Assembly (NCBI RefSeq): GCF_024347335.1
Contig: NZ_AP025463.1
Location: 682,001-746,000 of the forward strand
Length of the DNA: 64,000 nt
From: Vibrio celticus
GTDB taxonomy: Bacteria; Pseudomonadota; Gammaproteobacteria; Enterobacterales; Vibrionaceae
Direction of reading: 5' to 3'
Shown here: positions 55,199 through 64,000 of the stretch, piece after piece
Numbering within the stretch: position 1 is the first letter of the stretch
Layout: each line of letters opens with the position of its first letter
Program-made: the position numbers and the translations under genes
The notes under the pieces: model-generated
Databases searched by the model: none
What the model saw: only the letters and a program-made list of their open reading frames with translations
Told to the model about the DNA's origin: nothing

Positions 55199-56286
55199 AA
55201 CACGTACTACTTTATTGTCGCTCTGGTTTTGAAAAAGAATGTGCTGGCGAAATTCAAGACAAGGCAACACAACTGGAAGTGTTTGGTTTTCCTCGCCTAA
55301 AGAACAATACAGGCTTTGTATTGTTTGAATGTTACCAAGCAGGTGAAGCGGATAAGCTGATCAAAGAGATCGATTTCCAATCACTGATCTTTGCTCGTCA
55401 AATGCTAGCAGTGGCTGTTGAAATTAAAGACCTGCCAACCGATGACCGTATTTCTCCAATTCTTGAGGCGCTTTCTGAGAAAGAAGGTTTCCCTCGTTGT
55501 GGTGATATCCGTATTGAAACGCCAGACACTAACGAAGCAAAAGAGCTTTTGAAGTTCTGCCGTAAGTTTACTGTGCCGATGCGTCAAGCTATGCGTGGTA
55601 AAGGCCTGATGACAGCGAAAGATAACGCTAAGAAGCCTGTGCTTCATTTATGCTTTATCGCTCCAGGGCACTGTTTTGTTGGTTACTCTTACCCAACGAA
55701 CAACTCACAGTTCTTTATGGGTATCCCTCGTCTGAAATTCCCATCAGATGCGCCAAGCCGTTCTACATTGAAGCTAGAAGAAGCATTCCACGTATTCATC
55801 CCTCGTGATGAGTGGGACGAGCGTCTGGCTCCAGGTATGTGGGGTGTTGATTTAGGTGCGTGTCCAGGTGGTTGGACTTACCAATTGGTTAAGCGCTCGA
55901 TGTTCGTTCACTGTGTTGATAACGGCATGATGGCAGACAACCTAATGGAAACGGGTCAAATTAAGCACCACATGGTGGATGGCTTTAAGTTTGAACCAGA
56001 CCGTAAGAACGTAACTTGGATTATCTGTGACATGGTTGAGAAGCCAGCTCGTGTTGCACACCTTATGGGTGAGTGGATCATCAAAGGTTGGGCGAAAGAA
56101 GCACTGTTCAACCTTAAACTGCCTATGAAAGGCCGTTACGATGAAGTACTGCAAGATATCGAGAACCTAAAAGTGTTCCTTATTGAGAACAAAGTGAAGT
56201 TCAAGATGCAGGCTAAGCACCTTTACCACGATCGCGAAGAGATCACGGTTCATATTCAGGCGCTTTCAAACATCTCACCGCACTAA
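55195..56286 (+). CDS. rlmM: 23S rRNA 2'-O-ribose C2498 methyltransferase RlmM
   Basis: 363 residues (E. coli 366). N-terminal THUMP-like domain (VLLYCRSGFEKECAGEI), then a Rossmann methyltransferase: WGVDLGACPGGWTYQL (SAM site, near 220), WIICDMVEKPARVA (Asp) and FNLKLPMKGRY (catalytic Lys), forming the K-D-K-E set with RKFTVPMRQAMRGKG. GTG start 55195, overlapping the ygdD stop, with GAGG 8 bases upstream. Confidence 0.95.
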   Translation: MKHVLLYCRSGFEKECAGEIQDKATQLEVFGFPRLKNNTGFVLFECYQAGEADKLIKEIDFQSLIFARQMLAVAVEIKDLPTDDRISPILEALSEKEGFPRCGDIRIETPDTNEAKELLKFCRKFTVPMRQAMRGKGLMTAKDNAKKPVLHLCFIAPGHCFVGYSYPTNNSQFFMGIPRLKFPSDAPSRSTLKLEEAFHVFIPRDEWDERLAPGMWGVDLGACPGGWTYQLVKRSMFVHCVDNGMMADNLMETGQIKHHMVDGFKFEPDRKNVTWIICDMVEKPARVAHLMGEWIIKGWAKEALFNLKLPMKGRYDEVLQDIENLKVFLIENKVKFKMQAKHLYHDREEITVHIQALSNISPH

Positions 56287-56386
56287 TATTTACGTTAGTG
56301 TGTCAGTGATAAAAATGCTCCTTTAAGGTAATGCCGATCAGTTAAAGCCAAAGTGATCGGTTGAACGATCCTTCAGAGCTGTCAAA

Positions 56387-56418
56387 ATCCAAGTGTATTT
56401 AATGCACTTGGATTTTTT
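56387..56418 (+). terminator. terminator-like hairpin before the transposase start
   Basis: Perfect stem AAATCCAAGTG / CACTTGGATTT with a 9-base loop and seven T, ending 2 bases before the transposase ATG. Such structures stop outside transcription from expressing a transposase. Confidence 0.75.
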
Positions 56419-56419
56419 T

Positions 56420-57726
56420 ATGGATGTTTCTCAAGCTCTAAACATAATTAATGATTGGAAACCTAGCAACGTTGAAACTTTGTCTGACTTGCTTCCAATT
56501 GACCTCATCGACGAAGCTTATTCTCTTACTGATACCGTCACGATGAGAAAGAGGAAATTAACTTTAGAATCCATGGTGTGGCTGCTTGTTGGAATGGCTA
56601 TCTATAACAGTAAATCCATGAAAGATTTAGTGAACCAACTTGATATTGTCGACCGTACAGGTAAAGCTTTTGTCGCACCAAGTGCGTTAACTCAACGTCG
56701 AAAGACGTTGGGTGAAGACGTAATTAAAGCGGTCTTTGAGCGAATGACTACGTCATGGTTAAAAAGTGCAAAGTTACCCCAGTGGAATGGATTAACGCTT
56801 CTTGGCGTCGATGGCGTTGTTTGGCGAACGCCCGATAACCCGCAAAATGAAAAGGCATTTTCTCGACAAAAAGGGACGCAATATCCGCAAGTGAGAATGG
56901 TCTGCCAAATGGAACTAAGCAGTCACATTATTACGGCCAGTGCCTTTGATAATTACAATACAAACGAAATGATATTAGCTGAAAAACTGATAGAAACAAC
57001 ACCAAACCATAGCGTGACAATGTTCGATAAGGGTTCTATTCTTTAGGCTTATTACATAAATGGCAAGACTCTGGCTCAGAGCGTCATTGGCTTATCCCCC
57101 TCAAGAAAAATACACAATATGACATTGTTCAATCTTTAGGGCGAAATGACAAACTGGTTCAATTACACAGTAACCCAAGGGCTAGAAAGCTATGGCCTGA
57201 TTTACCAAAGTCGATAACCGCTCGACTTGTCACTCGTAAAATTAAAGGAAAAGACTACCAAGTATTAACCTCCATGACGGACTCCCTGCGTTACCCATCA
57301 AAAGATATTGCAGGCCTTTATGAACATCGTTGGGAAATTGAGCTAGGCTACCGAGAGCAGAAACAATACATGCTTGGAAATCGTCTCACGCTGCGAAGTC
57401 GTTTACCAGAACTGGTAAAGCAGGAGTTATGGGGCATCTTGCTTACTTACAATTTAATCCGATACCAGATGGTCGAGCTCTGCTTCAATCTAAAGGGAAA
57501 TTACCTTCCTTATCAACTCAGTTTTAACGGCACATTAGCTCATGTATCTGCGTTACTTGTAGGCTTACCTTACTCAACACCAGGCGCAATACCTCGTCAG
57601 CTAAAGGGGTTCCACAACATGGCTGAAAGCTTAATACTTGAAGGGCGAAGGGAAAGGACATTCCCTAGAACAGTTAAACCCAGACCACAACGGTATGCTA
57701 AGAACAAAAATGCCGTTCACTCTTAA
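56420..57726 (+). pseudogene. IS4-family transposase, frameshifted
   Basis: The N-terminal part (56420-57046) has the IS4 helical domain and the first catalytic Asp in LLGVDGVVWRT; the second Asp is in MFDKG. There a one-base loss near 57033-57036 (GGGTTC where GGTTTC is expected) changes the frame and stops it at 57046. The other frame continues with FYSLGLLHKWQDSG, TSMTDSLRYPSKDIAGLYEHRWEIELGYREQK (the Y-R-E-K motif with catalytic Glu) and ends at 57726. A full product would be ~435 residues. A one-base read error remains possible. Confidence 0.85.
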
Positions 57727-57906
57727 GTGAACGGCATTACTCCTTTAAGGAGCATTTTTTGTATCTGCAGTTTGGCAAACGCTGGGTTGAATCTATGGCT
57801 ATATGTCGCCAGAAGTTGCATTCATTAGTCAGGTGCTGGTGTTGTGATTATCAATACAACTGACATGAAAATCGCCAAATATCCTACATTAGCCGTGATC
57901 TGAGAT

Positions 57907-57939
57907 GAAAAAAGCCGTAAGTGAACGAGACTTACGGCT
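57907..57939 (-). terminator. orphan minus-strand terminator
   Basis: Stem AGCCGTAAG / CTTACGGCT (9 bp), T-run of six on the minus strand only. No minus-strand gene lies upstream of it before the receptor, so it must end a short RNA or be a relic. See candidate sRNA. Confidence 0.75.
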
Positions 57940-58044
57940 ACCTAATTCAGGGGTGATTCGAACAAGGCTTTATTCAATAATTCAGCAGCAAAACAAAGTA
58001 AGTTTTACAGCCAGAACATGTTAATCAAATTCTATTTTATTAAA
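57911..58044 (-). ncRNA. candidate minus-strand small RNA divergent from the TonB receptor
   Basis: Inferred from signals only. On the minus strand a promoter-like TTGCTT-18 bases-TAAAAT lies near 58036-58065, just below the Fur box, and the orphan terminator closes at 57907-57939, giving ~125-140 nt. No ORF of size is present. It is not RyhB by sequence (no RyhB core). If real it would probably be Fur-repressed. Confidence 0.3.
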
Positions 58045-58071
58045 AGTAAGTGAATGTAAGCAAAGAATGTA

Positions 58072-58090
58072 AATGATAAGAATTATCATT
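58072..58090. promoter_or_regulatory. Fur box upstream of the TonB-dependent receptor
   Basis: AATGATAAGAATTATCATT is close to the 19-bp Fur consensus (GATAATGATAATCATTATC) with an 8-3-8 palindrome. A -10-like TAATAT follows 8 bases later, so iron-loaded Fur should repress the receptor. Confidence 0.85.
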
Positions 58091-58147
58091 CAAATTATGT
58101 AATATTCACGCCTCCTCACTCGAACTTATAAAATATAAAAATAGAAT

Positions 58148-60178
58148 ATGAAACTTAAAGCACTATCAGTAGCCGTAACGGTTGCCTTAACTTCATTTAC
58201 GGCGCTTGCTGCCGACGAACAAGAAACCGTAGTGGTTATCGGTTCCGCTCTTGATCAACTTGTTCAGACTGAAATTAACTCAGACACCCTTGAAAAGAAA
58301 CAAGCATCAGACATCAAGGATGTTTTGAACACTATGCCGAGTGTGACGGTAGACGGAAATGCACGTTACTCTCGTAAAGTCTATGTACGTGGTATGGAAG
58401 ATAAATTTGCCGTTGTGACGATTGATGGCGCTCGTCAAGAAGGGCAACTATTCCACCACTCGGGCGATCAGGCGATTGACCCTGCGATGCTAAAGCGTGC
58501 TGAAATTGAGCTGGGTGGTAACTCAGCGCTTTCGGGTTCTGGCGCGATCAACGGCTCATTTAGCTACGAAACCAAAGACCCAAGCGATCTGCTTAAACCG
58601 GGTGAAAGTGTTGGTGCTCGAGTAAAAACAAGCTACCAAACGGCTTACGAGCGTTTCGCAACCAACGTTGCTGTGTACGCAAAAGTGAACGACAAGCTGC
58701 AGTTCATGGGCATTGCAAATTACTCAGAAGATGGCGACCTACATATTCCTGATCAGGAAGCAGTAACGTCTAAGCAAGGTGAGCTTAAGTCTGGTTTTGC
58801 TAAGGTTGTTTTCATTCCGAATGATGCCAACGAATTTAAATTGACCTTCAACCGTTACAACGATGGTGGTAAGCGTCAGCTGTCTGGTGAGAAGGCGGGT
58901 GCACTGTATGCTGATGATGAACACAACTACCACTCGCTAAACCGCGATACAGTAACTTTGCAACATGAGTACGATGCTGGTAGTGATTTGGTGCATCTGA
59001 AAACCAATGTTTACTACAACCGCCAGTACATGGAGCGCGATGCGCTTGTTGATACGGCGTGGGATAAAGGCGCGAACGGTAACTGGATTAAAGATGGCAC
59101 GATTGCTATCCCAGACCGTGAATACAACGTGACGACCATCGGTGGTGATATTCGTAACATCTCTTGGGTTGGTCAGCATGAATTGACCTACGGTCTAGAT
59201 GGTTACAAGGCTGAACAATGGATTGATGCTGGCGATGGTGTGTACCAAAGTGGTTCGCAACAAGGTCAAACTAAGAAGTACGGTATGGATGGCGGCACTG
59301 TGACTGCTTACGGTCTTTACGTGCAAGATATGTATGAGTTCAGCGATTTCCGCTTAACGAGCGGTTTGCGTTACGATGTTCATAAACTTGGTGGTGTTTA
59401 CGATGGTGATTTTGATCAGCTGTCTCCAAAGTTCAAGGGTGAATACCAAACCACGGATAACTTAAAACTTCGTGTGGGCTATGGTCGTCTGTTTAAGGGG
59501 GCATCATTGCCAGAAGCATTGACGATGAAAGCTGCACCTGATGTTAACCAGTCTAATACCAAAGCGATGACGGGTAACAACTACGAAGCGGGTTTTGATT
59601 ACGAGCTGACACGTCTGCTTGCTGCTGATTACGCTATCCTAGGTTTTACGGCTTACACCTACAATCTTGATAATCAGATGCATCCAACTAAGAACAACTC
59701 AACATTAGCAAACCAATATGATGTTGAAGTGTGGGGTGTTGAAACCGTATTGAGCTATGAGCTAGATGCGTTAAGTGTTTACGCTAACCACTCATACTCT
59801 GATGGTGACCAGAAAGACCTAGAGAATGGCAAAACGAGCCATATGAGTAAAACAGGTATTCACAACTTCAAAGCGGGCTTTAACTACAGCCTAAACAGCG
59901 AGTTTGTGTTTGGTTGGGATTCACGCTTTGTACCGGGTAATGACTACATGGACGAAGATGGTGAACAGGTTAAACGTGCTGGTTTCGCTACGCATAACAT
60001 TTGGGCGGCTTACACTCCAACGTTTGCTAAAGATCTAGAAGTGAACCTTGGTGTCGATAACCTGCTTGATAAGAAGTACGCAGAGCATACTGGTTTTGGT
60101 ATTTCTTGGGGTTCAGATAAGTACACCAGCTACGAAGCAGGTCGTAACTTCAAAGCGTCTATCGCTTATAACTTCTAA
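58148..60178 (+). CDS. TonB-dependent outer-membrane receptor (iron-regulated)
   Basis: 676 residues. Signal peptide 1-21 (cleavage ALA-A), TonB box ETVVVIGS near 26, plug domain with DIKDVLNTMPSVTVDGNARYSRKVYVRGMED and LKRAEIELGGNSALSGSGAINGSFSYET, then a 22-strand barrel ending in ...ASIAYNF with terminal Phe. NLGVDNLLDKKYAEHTG near 635 is the usual C-terminal receptor motif. The perfect Fur box places it in iron uptake. The ligand (siderophore or haem) cannot be decided: the FRAP/NPNL haem-receptor motif is not clear (LFKGASLPEAL is at that place). Confidence 0.9.
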   Translation: MKLKALSVAVTVALTSFTALAADEQETVVVIGSALDQLVQTEINSDTLEKKQASDIKDVLNTMPSVTVDGNARYSRKVYVRGMEDKFAVVTIDGARQEGQLFHHSGDQAIDPAMLKRAEIELGGNSALSGSGAINGSFSYETKDPSDLLKPGESVGARVKTSYQTAYERFATNVAVYAKVNDKLQFMGIANYSEDGDLHIPDQEAVTSKQGELKSGFAKVVFIPNDANEFKLTFNRYNDGGKRQLSGEKAGALYADDEHNYHSLNRDTVTLQHEYDAGSDLVHLKTNVYYNRQYMERDALVDTAWDKGANGNWIKDGTIAIPDREYNVTTIGGDIRNISWVGQHELTYGLDGYKAEQWIDAGDGVYQSGSQQGQTKKYGMDGGTVTAYGLYVQDMYEFSDFRLTSGLRYDVHKLGGVYDGDFDQLSPKFKGEYQTTDNLKLRVGYGRLFKGASLPEALTMKAAPDVNQSNTKAMTGNNYEAGFDYELTRLLAADYAILGFTAYTYNLDNQMHPTKNNSTLANQYDVEVWGVETVLSYELDALSVYANHSYSDGDQKDLENGKTSHMSKTGIHNFKAGFNYSLNSEFVFGWDSRFVPGNDYMDEDGEQVKRAGFATHNIWAAYTPTFAKDLEVNLGVDNLLDKKYAEHTGFGISWGSDKYTSYEAGRNFKASIAYNF

Positions 60179-60217
60179 TCATCCGACTGAATCCGCTTAG
60201 GCGGCAGCCGTATATAA

Positions 60218-60247
60218 CAAAAAGCCTTAGTGTGAACTAAGGCTTTT
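60218..60247. terminator. bidirectional terminator between receptor and xni
   Basis: Perfect 12-bp stem AAAAGCCTTAGT / ACTAAGGCTTTT with a 3-base loop; the flanks are AACAA and CTGC. Confidence 0.88.
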
Positions 60248-60282
60248 CTGCTTCAGAAGCTTTGTATATAGAGAGTAGGGAT

Positions 60283-61056
60283 CTAAGAGTTTGCTTCGTA
60301 GCGAATATCTTGCAGATTGAACCCTAAATCAATGTCTGTTTTGAGTGCTGATACTTGTTTACATACACGAGCGGATTCGATGTGTTCGTCGAACTTCTTA
60401 CGATATTTTTTCGGTAGATCTTCTGCTTGATAGGCCGCTTCGATATCTGGGTAAGTGGTCAATATCTCTTTGGCTGCTTTTGGTCCGATACCTGGGATGC
60501 CCGGTACTTGGCTTGAGCTTACGCCCGTTAATCCCCAGTAATCCGCCAGTTGTTCAGGTTTAACGCCAAACTCAGCTTCGATAAAGGGTTTATCTAACCA
60601 GCGGTGCTGGAAGTAATCTCGGATCTGAAGCGTTGGTGACAACAGTTGGCAGTAGCCCTTATCCGTCGAGACGATGGTGACGGTTTCTCCGTGGTCAGCC
60701 ACTTTCTTTGCCAGTGTTGCGACGAGATCATCCGCTTCATCGCCATCAGACAGCAGTGAATCAATGCCTAACTCCCACCAAGCTTGTTGAATAGCATCAA
60801 GGCCTTTCATCAATGGTTCTGGCATCGGTTTACGATTCTGCTTATAAGCAGGAAGCACATCTGCGCGCCAGCCACGGTCTTGTAAATGGTGATCAAATAC
60901 CGCGATGATGTGGGTGGGCTTTGATTCATTCAGAATCTTATTGAGAGTGCGAATTGTGGTGGTAATGGTTCTTGCTATATCGGTTGGATCCGGCTGAACA
61001 GAGTGCACGCGTCGGATGAGGTTTAAGGCATCGATAATAACAAGATGGATAGACAT
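60283..61056 (-). CDS. xni: flap endonuclease Xni (exonuclease IX)
   Basis: 257-residue structure-specific 5' nuclease related to the 5' domain of DNA polymerase I: HLVIIDALNLIRRVH, GWRADVLPAYKQNRKPMP, DGDEADDLVATLA (metal acidic cluster near 103) and VPGIPGIGPKAAKEILTTY (helix-hairpin-helix near 188). Like other Xni proteins it lacks part of the second metal cluster present in polymerase I. It is next to ppnN, as in E. coli. Confidence 0.95.
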   Translation of the reverse strand: MSIHLVIIDALNLIRRVHSVQPDPTDIARTITTTIRTLNKILNESKPTHIIAVFDHHLQDRGWRADVLPAYKQNRKPMPEPLMKGLDAIQQAWWELGIDSLLSDGDEADDLVATLAKKVADHGETVTIVSTDKGYCQLLSPTLQIRDYFQHRWLDKPFIEAEFGVKPEQLADYWGLTGVSSSQVPGIPGIGPKAAKEILTTYPDIEAAYQAEDLPKKYRKKFDEHIESARVCKQVSALKTDIDLGFNLQDIRYEANS

Positions 61057-61075
61057 AAGTTTCCACTAAATAGGC

Positions 61076-61101
61076 AATAAAAAAGGGGCTGCTAGCCCCT
61101 T
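61076..61101 (-). terminator. ppnN terminator
   Basis: Stem GGGGCT / AGCCCC extended by AA/TT pairs, with a run of six T on the minus strand, 20 bases before xni. ppnN and xni are therefore largely separate transcripts. Confidence 0.8.
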
Positions 61102-61216
61102 ATAGTAACGTATCACTTAGTGAGTTGAAACGTTAGCGACGTAAACGTCATAACCTGATTAACTTTATGTCTACCAATTGGTTATCACTTATCTACTTAC
61201 TCGTTAATGAGTGTGC

Positions 61217-62581
61217 CTATTCGCTCGGTGCGATTTTATAGCAAGGCACGTAGTCCGTACCACCCGGTAGCTTCATTCGATCTTGCTCAACAAAGTCATT
61301 CAGCAGTTGGTCCATCTTGGTCATTAGCTCTTTGTCGCCATCAATTAGGAATGGGCCGTGCTTCTCGATCTCGAGAATACCTTCGGCTTTGACGTTACCT
61401 GCGACAATGCCTGAGAACGCTTTACGTAAATTAGCGGCTAGGCTCTCTGTTTTTTGGTCCATATGAAGATCAAGCGCCGCCATAGACTCGTGTGTTGGGT
61501 CGAATGGCAGTTGGAACTCAGGCTCAATATGCAGTGACCAGTTGTAGCTGTAGGCATCACCGGTTTCTTTACGGTGAGAACGCACATCTGGCATCGCTTG
61601 TTTCATGATTTTCGCAGCGCGTGCTGGGTCATCAATCACGATTTCATAATGTTTCTGCGCATCAGGACCTAGAGTTTCACCAATGAACTTATCGATTGAG
61701 CGGAAGTAGGCTTCGCTCTCTTTCGAACCCGTTAACACAATCGGCATTGGCTGCTCAGCGTTATTCGGGTGCATCATTATCCCTAAGATGTACAGCAACT
61801 CTTCGGCCGTGCCGGGGCCGCCTGGGAAAATGATGATGCCATGTGCCATACGAACAAACGCCTCAAGACGCTTCTCAATATCTGGCATGATCACCAGTTC
61901 GTTCACGATTGGGTTTGGTGGCTCAGCCGCAATGATCGAAGGCTCGGTAAGCCCCAGATAACGATGATCGGTGTAACGCTGCTTCGCGTGACCAATGGCA
62001 GCCCCTTTCATTGGGCCTTCCATTGCACCCGGTCCACAACCGGTACAGATATTCAGTTCACGCAGGCCGAGCTCATTACCGACTTCACGAGTGTATTGGT
62101 ACTCGCTGGCATTAATAGAGTGACCACCCCAACATACAATCAGGTTAGGCTCGATGCCTGGCGTCAGCGCACCTGCATTTCTCAAGATACCAAACACAAG
62201 GTTGGTAATGTGAGTGGCATTAGTGAGGTTGAGCCTTTGGTTATCGGCTAAATGCATGTTGACGTAAACAATGTCACGCAACACTGAGAATAGGTGTTCT
62301 TGAATACCCTTGATGATTTCACCATCAACAAAGGCATGCTCTGGTGGGTTGCTTAGTTCGAGCTTAATACCACGCTCACGGCGCACGACTTCGACATCGA
62401 ACGACAGATATTTGTCGAGCAACTCTTTGGAGTTGTCGGTGTGGCTACCTGAGTTCAGGACCGCTAACGTACAGTTACGATACAGTTGGTACAGATCACT
62501 AGACGCGGTTTTCTTAAGACGCTCAACCTCAAGTTGAGAGAGTAAATCCATGCTACCGGCAGGGCTGATATGAGTGATCAT
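61217..62581 (-). CDS. ppnN: pyrimidine/purine nucleotide 5'-monophosphate nucleosidase PpnN
   Basis: 454 residues, the same as E. coli PpnN (YgdH), which cleaves nucleotides to base and ribose-5-phosphate and is stimulated by (p)ppGpp. LOG-family core: NICTGCGPGAMEGPMKGAAIGHA near 200 and IIIFPGGPGTAEELLYILGI near 275 (PGGxGTxxE), flanked by N- and C-terminal regulatory domains. ATG 62581 is preceded by GGAGGCACT; an in-frame codon at 62647 would add 22 unconserved residues. Confidence 0.95.
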   Translation of the reverse strand: MITHISPAGSMDLLSQLEVERLKKTASSDLYQLYRNCTLAVLNSGSHTDNSKELLDKYLSFDVEVVRRERGIKLELSNPPEHAFVDGEIIKGIQEHLFSVLRDIVYVNMHLADNQRLNLTNATHITNLVFGILRNAGALTPGIEPNLIVCWGGHSINASEYQYTREVGNELGLRELNICTGCGPGAMEGPMKGAAIGHAKQRYTDHRYLGLTEPSIIAAEPPNPIVNELVIMPDIEKRLEAFVRMAHGIIIFPGGPGTAEELLYILGIMMHPNNAEQPMPIVLTGSKESEAYFRSIDKFIGETLGPDAQKHYEIVIDDPARAAKIMKQAMPDVRSHRKETGDAYSYNWSLHIEPEFQLPFDPTHESMAALDLHMDQKTESLAANLRKAFSGIVAGNVKAEGILEIEKHGPFLIDGDKELMTKMDQLLNDFVEQDRMKLPGGTDYVPCYKIAPSE

Positions 62582-62824
62582 AGTGCCTCCTTGTTGAAAA
62601 GAGCAGGGGACGTTGAAGTGACCCTCTGGCTCGAGAGTGAGAAGCAAACGTTGAAAGTGTTTGGTTAAAGGTAGGAGAGAGTTAACCAGACGAAACGGAT
62701 ACGACAGCGTTGCTTGCCAAGAATGCTTGTTAAGCGAATGTTAATCATTAGCTTAGCAAACATTGAAGGAAATGGTATGTGATAAGTATTTGAAAAAATG
62801 AAATAAATTAAATCTAGAGCTGGC

Positions 62825-63952
62825 CTAGTGCCAAACAAGTTGGTTGTTACCGCGTTGTTTTGCTTTATTTAGCGTTGTATTGAGTCGTTCTAACACTTCT
62901 TCCGGTGTATCTGACTCTTTAAACTGAGTGCTTGCCGCGCATAAAGTGATCGTGATTTGTTGGTCACGGAACTTAAAGGGTAAGCGGCTTACTTGAGTTT
63001 GAATGCTTTGAATCACCTGATGGCAATATTCATCGGTTTGCTCTGGCAGCAGTAACACAAACTCTTCACCTGAAAAACGAGCCACAGTATCGGTGGTGCC
63101 TGCTTCTTTGGTGATGGTTCTTGCGATGATCTTGAGTGCTTTATCGCCCGCGGTATAACCAAAGCTATCGTTAATTGCTTTGAAGTTGTCGATGTCGAGC
63201 AGTACTACGCGTAGCGAATGTTGCGCGCGGATCCAGCGGCGATACTCAAGCTCTAAGCGATCAGTAAAGGCAGTGCGATTGTAAACCTTGGTTAGAGGAT
63301 CAAGCAGCATACGCTGAGCCTGATCTTCCAAGCGCTTACGGTAATCTTGCGTCACTTCATAGAGTGAGTCTAACTGAGTCTTTCCGTAACTCATTCTCTC
63401 TATCAGAGCTTGTTCTTTCTGCTCTGCGTGGTTCAGTCTTTCCGAAAGAGAGGCGATTTCACTGAGTAGCGGGTTAATCGACAGCTTTAAACTATCAATA
63501 TCCTTCGCTTTATCTACCGAGCTTTGGCTTCTAGTGACAAGTTCATTTAACTCAGAGTTCAGACCTTGGCGGTGCTCAAAGTAGCTCTGGCTCTGGTCAG
63601 CATTTTGGTCTGCCGTTTTGATGCTGGACGCTAGAGAAGCATTAAGCTGGTCGATGAATTGTTCAGATTTTTTACGTTCTAGGTTGGTGCCTTCAATAAC
63701 CAATTTGAGGATCTGAAGTGTCAGCTCAAGTAGATTTTGTGTAGAAACACCAAGCAGCAGTTTTGCTCGAATATCGGTAAGCAGATCACCCGATTCACCC
63801 TCGAAGTCGAGTTCAGTGATCAGATGTTGTAATTCGTTTGATAGGTCGGAAAGGAGCTCTTGTTCTGGAGAGTGCGCAGCGTCGGCAAAATGGGTGCGTG
63901 AGTTATTCGCCATAATCTTTATGGCACGCTCATAAATACCTAGAAGTTTCAT
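62825..63952 (-). CDS. GGDEF-domain protein, probable diguanylate cyclase (5' end uncertain)
   Basis: At least 375 residues. Residues 20-210 are helical, with a long coiled coil (DQNADQSQSYFEHRQGLNSELNEL, ..LSERLNHAEQKEQALIERM); the GGDEF domain spans 215-375 with DPLTKVYNRTAFTDRL, VVLLDIDNFKAINDSFGYTAGDKALK and the signature SGEEF instead of GG(D/E)EF. The product-inhibition I-site RxxD is replaced by GTTD. The frame is open to the window edge, with no good ribosome site at 63952 or at ATG 63913, so the gene may begin outside. Cyclic-di-GMP synthesis is likely but not certain. Confidence 0.85.
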   Translation of the reverse strand: MKLLGIYERAIKIMANNSRTHFADAAHSPEQELLSDLSNELQHLITELDFEGESGDLLTDIRAKLLLGVSTQNLLELTLQILKLVIEGTNLERKKSEQFIDQLNASLASSIKTADQNADQSQSYFEHRQGLNSELNELVTRSQSSVDKAKDIDSLKLSINPLLSEIASLSERLNHAEQKEQALIERMSYGKTQLDSLYEVTQDYRKRLEDQAQRMLLDPLTKVYNRTAFTDRLELEYRRWIRAQHSLRVVLLDIDNFKAINDSFGYTAGDKALKIIARTITKEAGTTDTVARFSGEEFVLLLPEQTDEYCHQVIQSIQTQVSRLPFKFRDQQITITLCAASTQFKESDTPEEVLERLNTTLNKAKQRGNNQLVWH

Positions 63953-64000
63953 GGCATGGTCGACTTTCTGACTGCCATTGCATTCGGAGAAGCTAAGTAA

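Larger units (their letters stand above)
56311..57760 (+). mobile_element. IS4-family insertion sequence with inactive transposase
   Basis: About 1450 bp bounded by imperfect inverted repeats: left AAAAATGCTCCTTTAAGG then TAATGCCG; right, read inward, AAAAATGCTCCTTAAAGG then AGTAATGCCG. The transposase fills it. I could not find a clear target-site duplication, so the insertion may be old. It separates rlmM from the TonB-dependent receptor. Confidence 0.85.

Noticed and set aside
57950..57975. tRNA T-arm-like GTTCGAATC on the minus strand
   Set aside because: The flanking five bases do not pair and no acceptor stem or anticodon arm follows. Chance similarity.

Overview
The window comes from a Vibrio chromosome, most likely a member of the Splendidus clade. 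The evidence is near-residue-level similarity of PomA/PomB, Crl, FrsA, NrdR-Rib-NusB-ThiL-PgpA, Dxs-IspA-XseB and ThiI to Vibrio proteins, a Na+-driven flagellar stator, and interspersed repeats of a type common in Vibrio genomes. About 50 genes were found, with no rRNA, tRNA or CRISPR. Both edges cut genes: an alpha-galactosidase on the left and probably a GGDEF protein on the right.

Positions 1-24,200 are a large sugar-catabolism island. It starts with an alpha-galactosidase tail and an SSS-family symporter. A minus-strand block follows that is the Vibrio version of the Escherichia coli ebgR-ebgA-ebgC-ygjI-ygjJ-ygjK cluster: LacI-type repressor, two-subunit beta-galactosidase, APC-type permease, outer-membrane protein and GH63 alpha-glucosidase. 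A second, diverged ygjI copy in the block is destroyed by a deletion of about 41 bp. On the plus strand come galE-galT-galK-galM (Leloir pathway), a galR-type repressor on the minus strand, and ygjH. In E. coli ygjH lies directly beside ebgR, so here the gal genes sit between them. Perfect or near-perfect LacI-family palindromes mark the promoters of ebgA, ygjJ, galE and galR.

Positions 24,200-36,700 hold mixed metabolic genes: a GGCT-like protein, nnrS, adenine deaminase, a DUF3622 protein, an AspA/AstE-type deacylase, a DUF3332 lipoprotein, pepD, and a PurR-regulated purine permease followed by gpt-frsA-crl. A 1-kb region before the permease carries a promoter, a 28-codon leader ORF and a strong terminator. 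Positions 36,700-51,000 are conserved housekeeping: proBA, nrdR-ribD-ribE-ribBA-ribH-nusB-thiL-pgpA, converging on xseB-ispA-dxs, then pomAB behind a sigma-28 promoter. The GTP cyclohydrolase half of RibBA lacks its zinc cysteines.

Positions 51,000-64,000 hold thiI, the small RNA gcvB divergent from gcvA, an alpha/beta hydrolase, ygdD and rlmM. An IS4-family element with a frameshifted transposase comes next, then a Fur-box TonB-dependent receptor, xni, ppnN and a diguanylate-cyclase-like protein.

The most interesting reading is functional. The ebg/ygj block could act as one pathway for the collagen-type glycan Glc-alpha-1,2-Gal-beta-O-hydroxylysine. The outer-membrane protein and lipoprotein glucosidase would act outside, the amino-acid-type permease would import galactosyl-hydroxylysine, EbgAC would split it in the cytoplasm, and the adjacent gal genes would burn the galactose. 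This is a hypothesis built from gene content and topology, not a demonstrated function.
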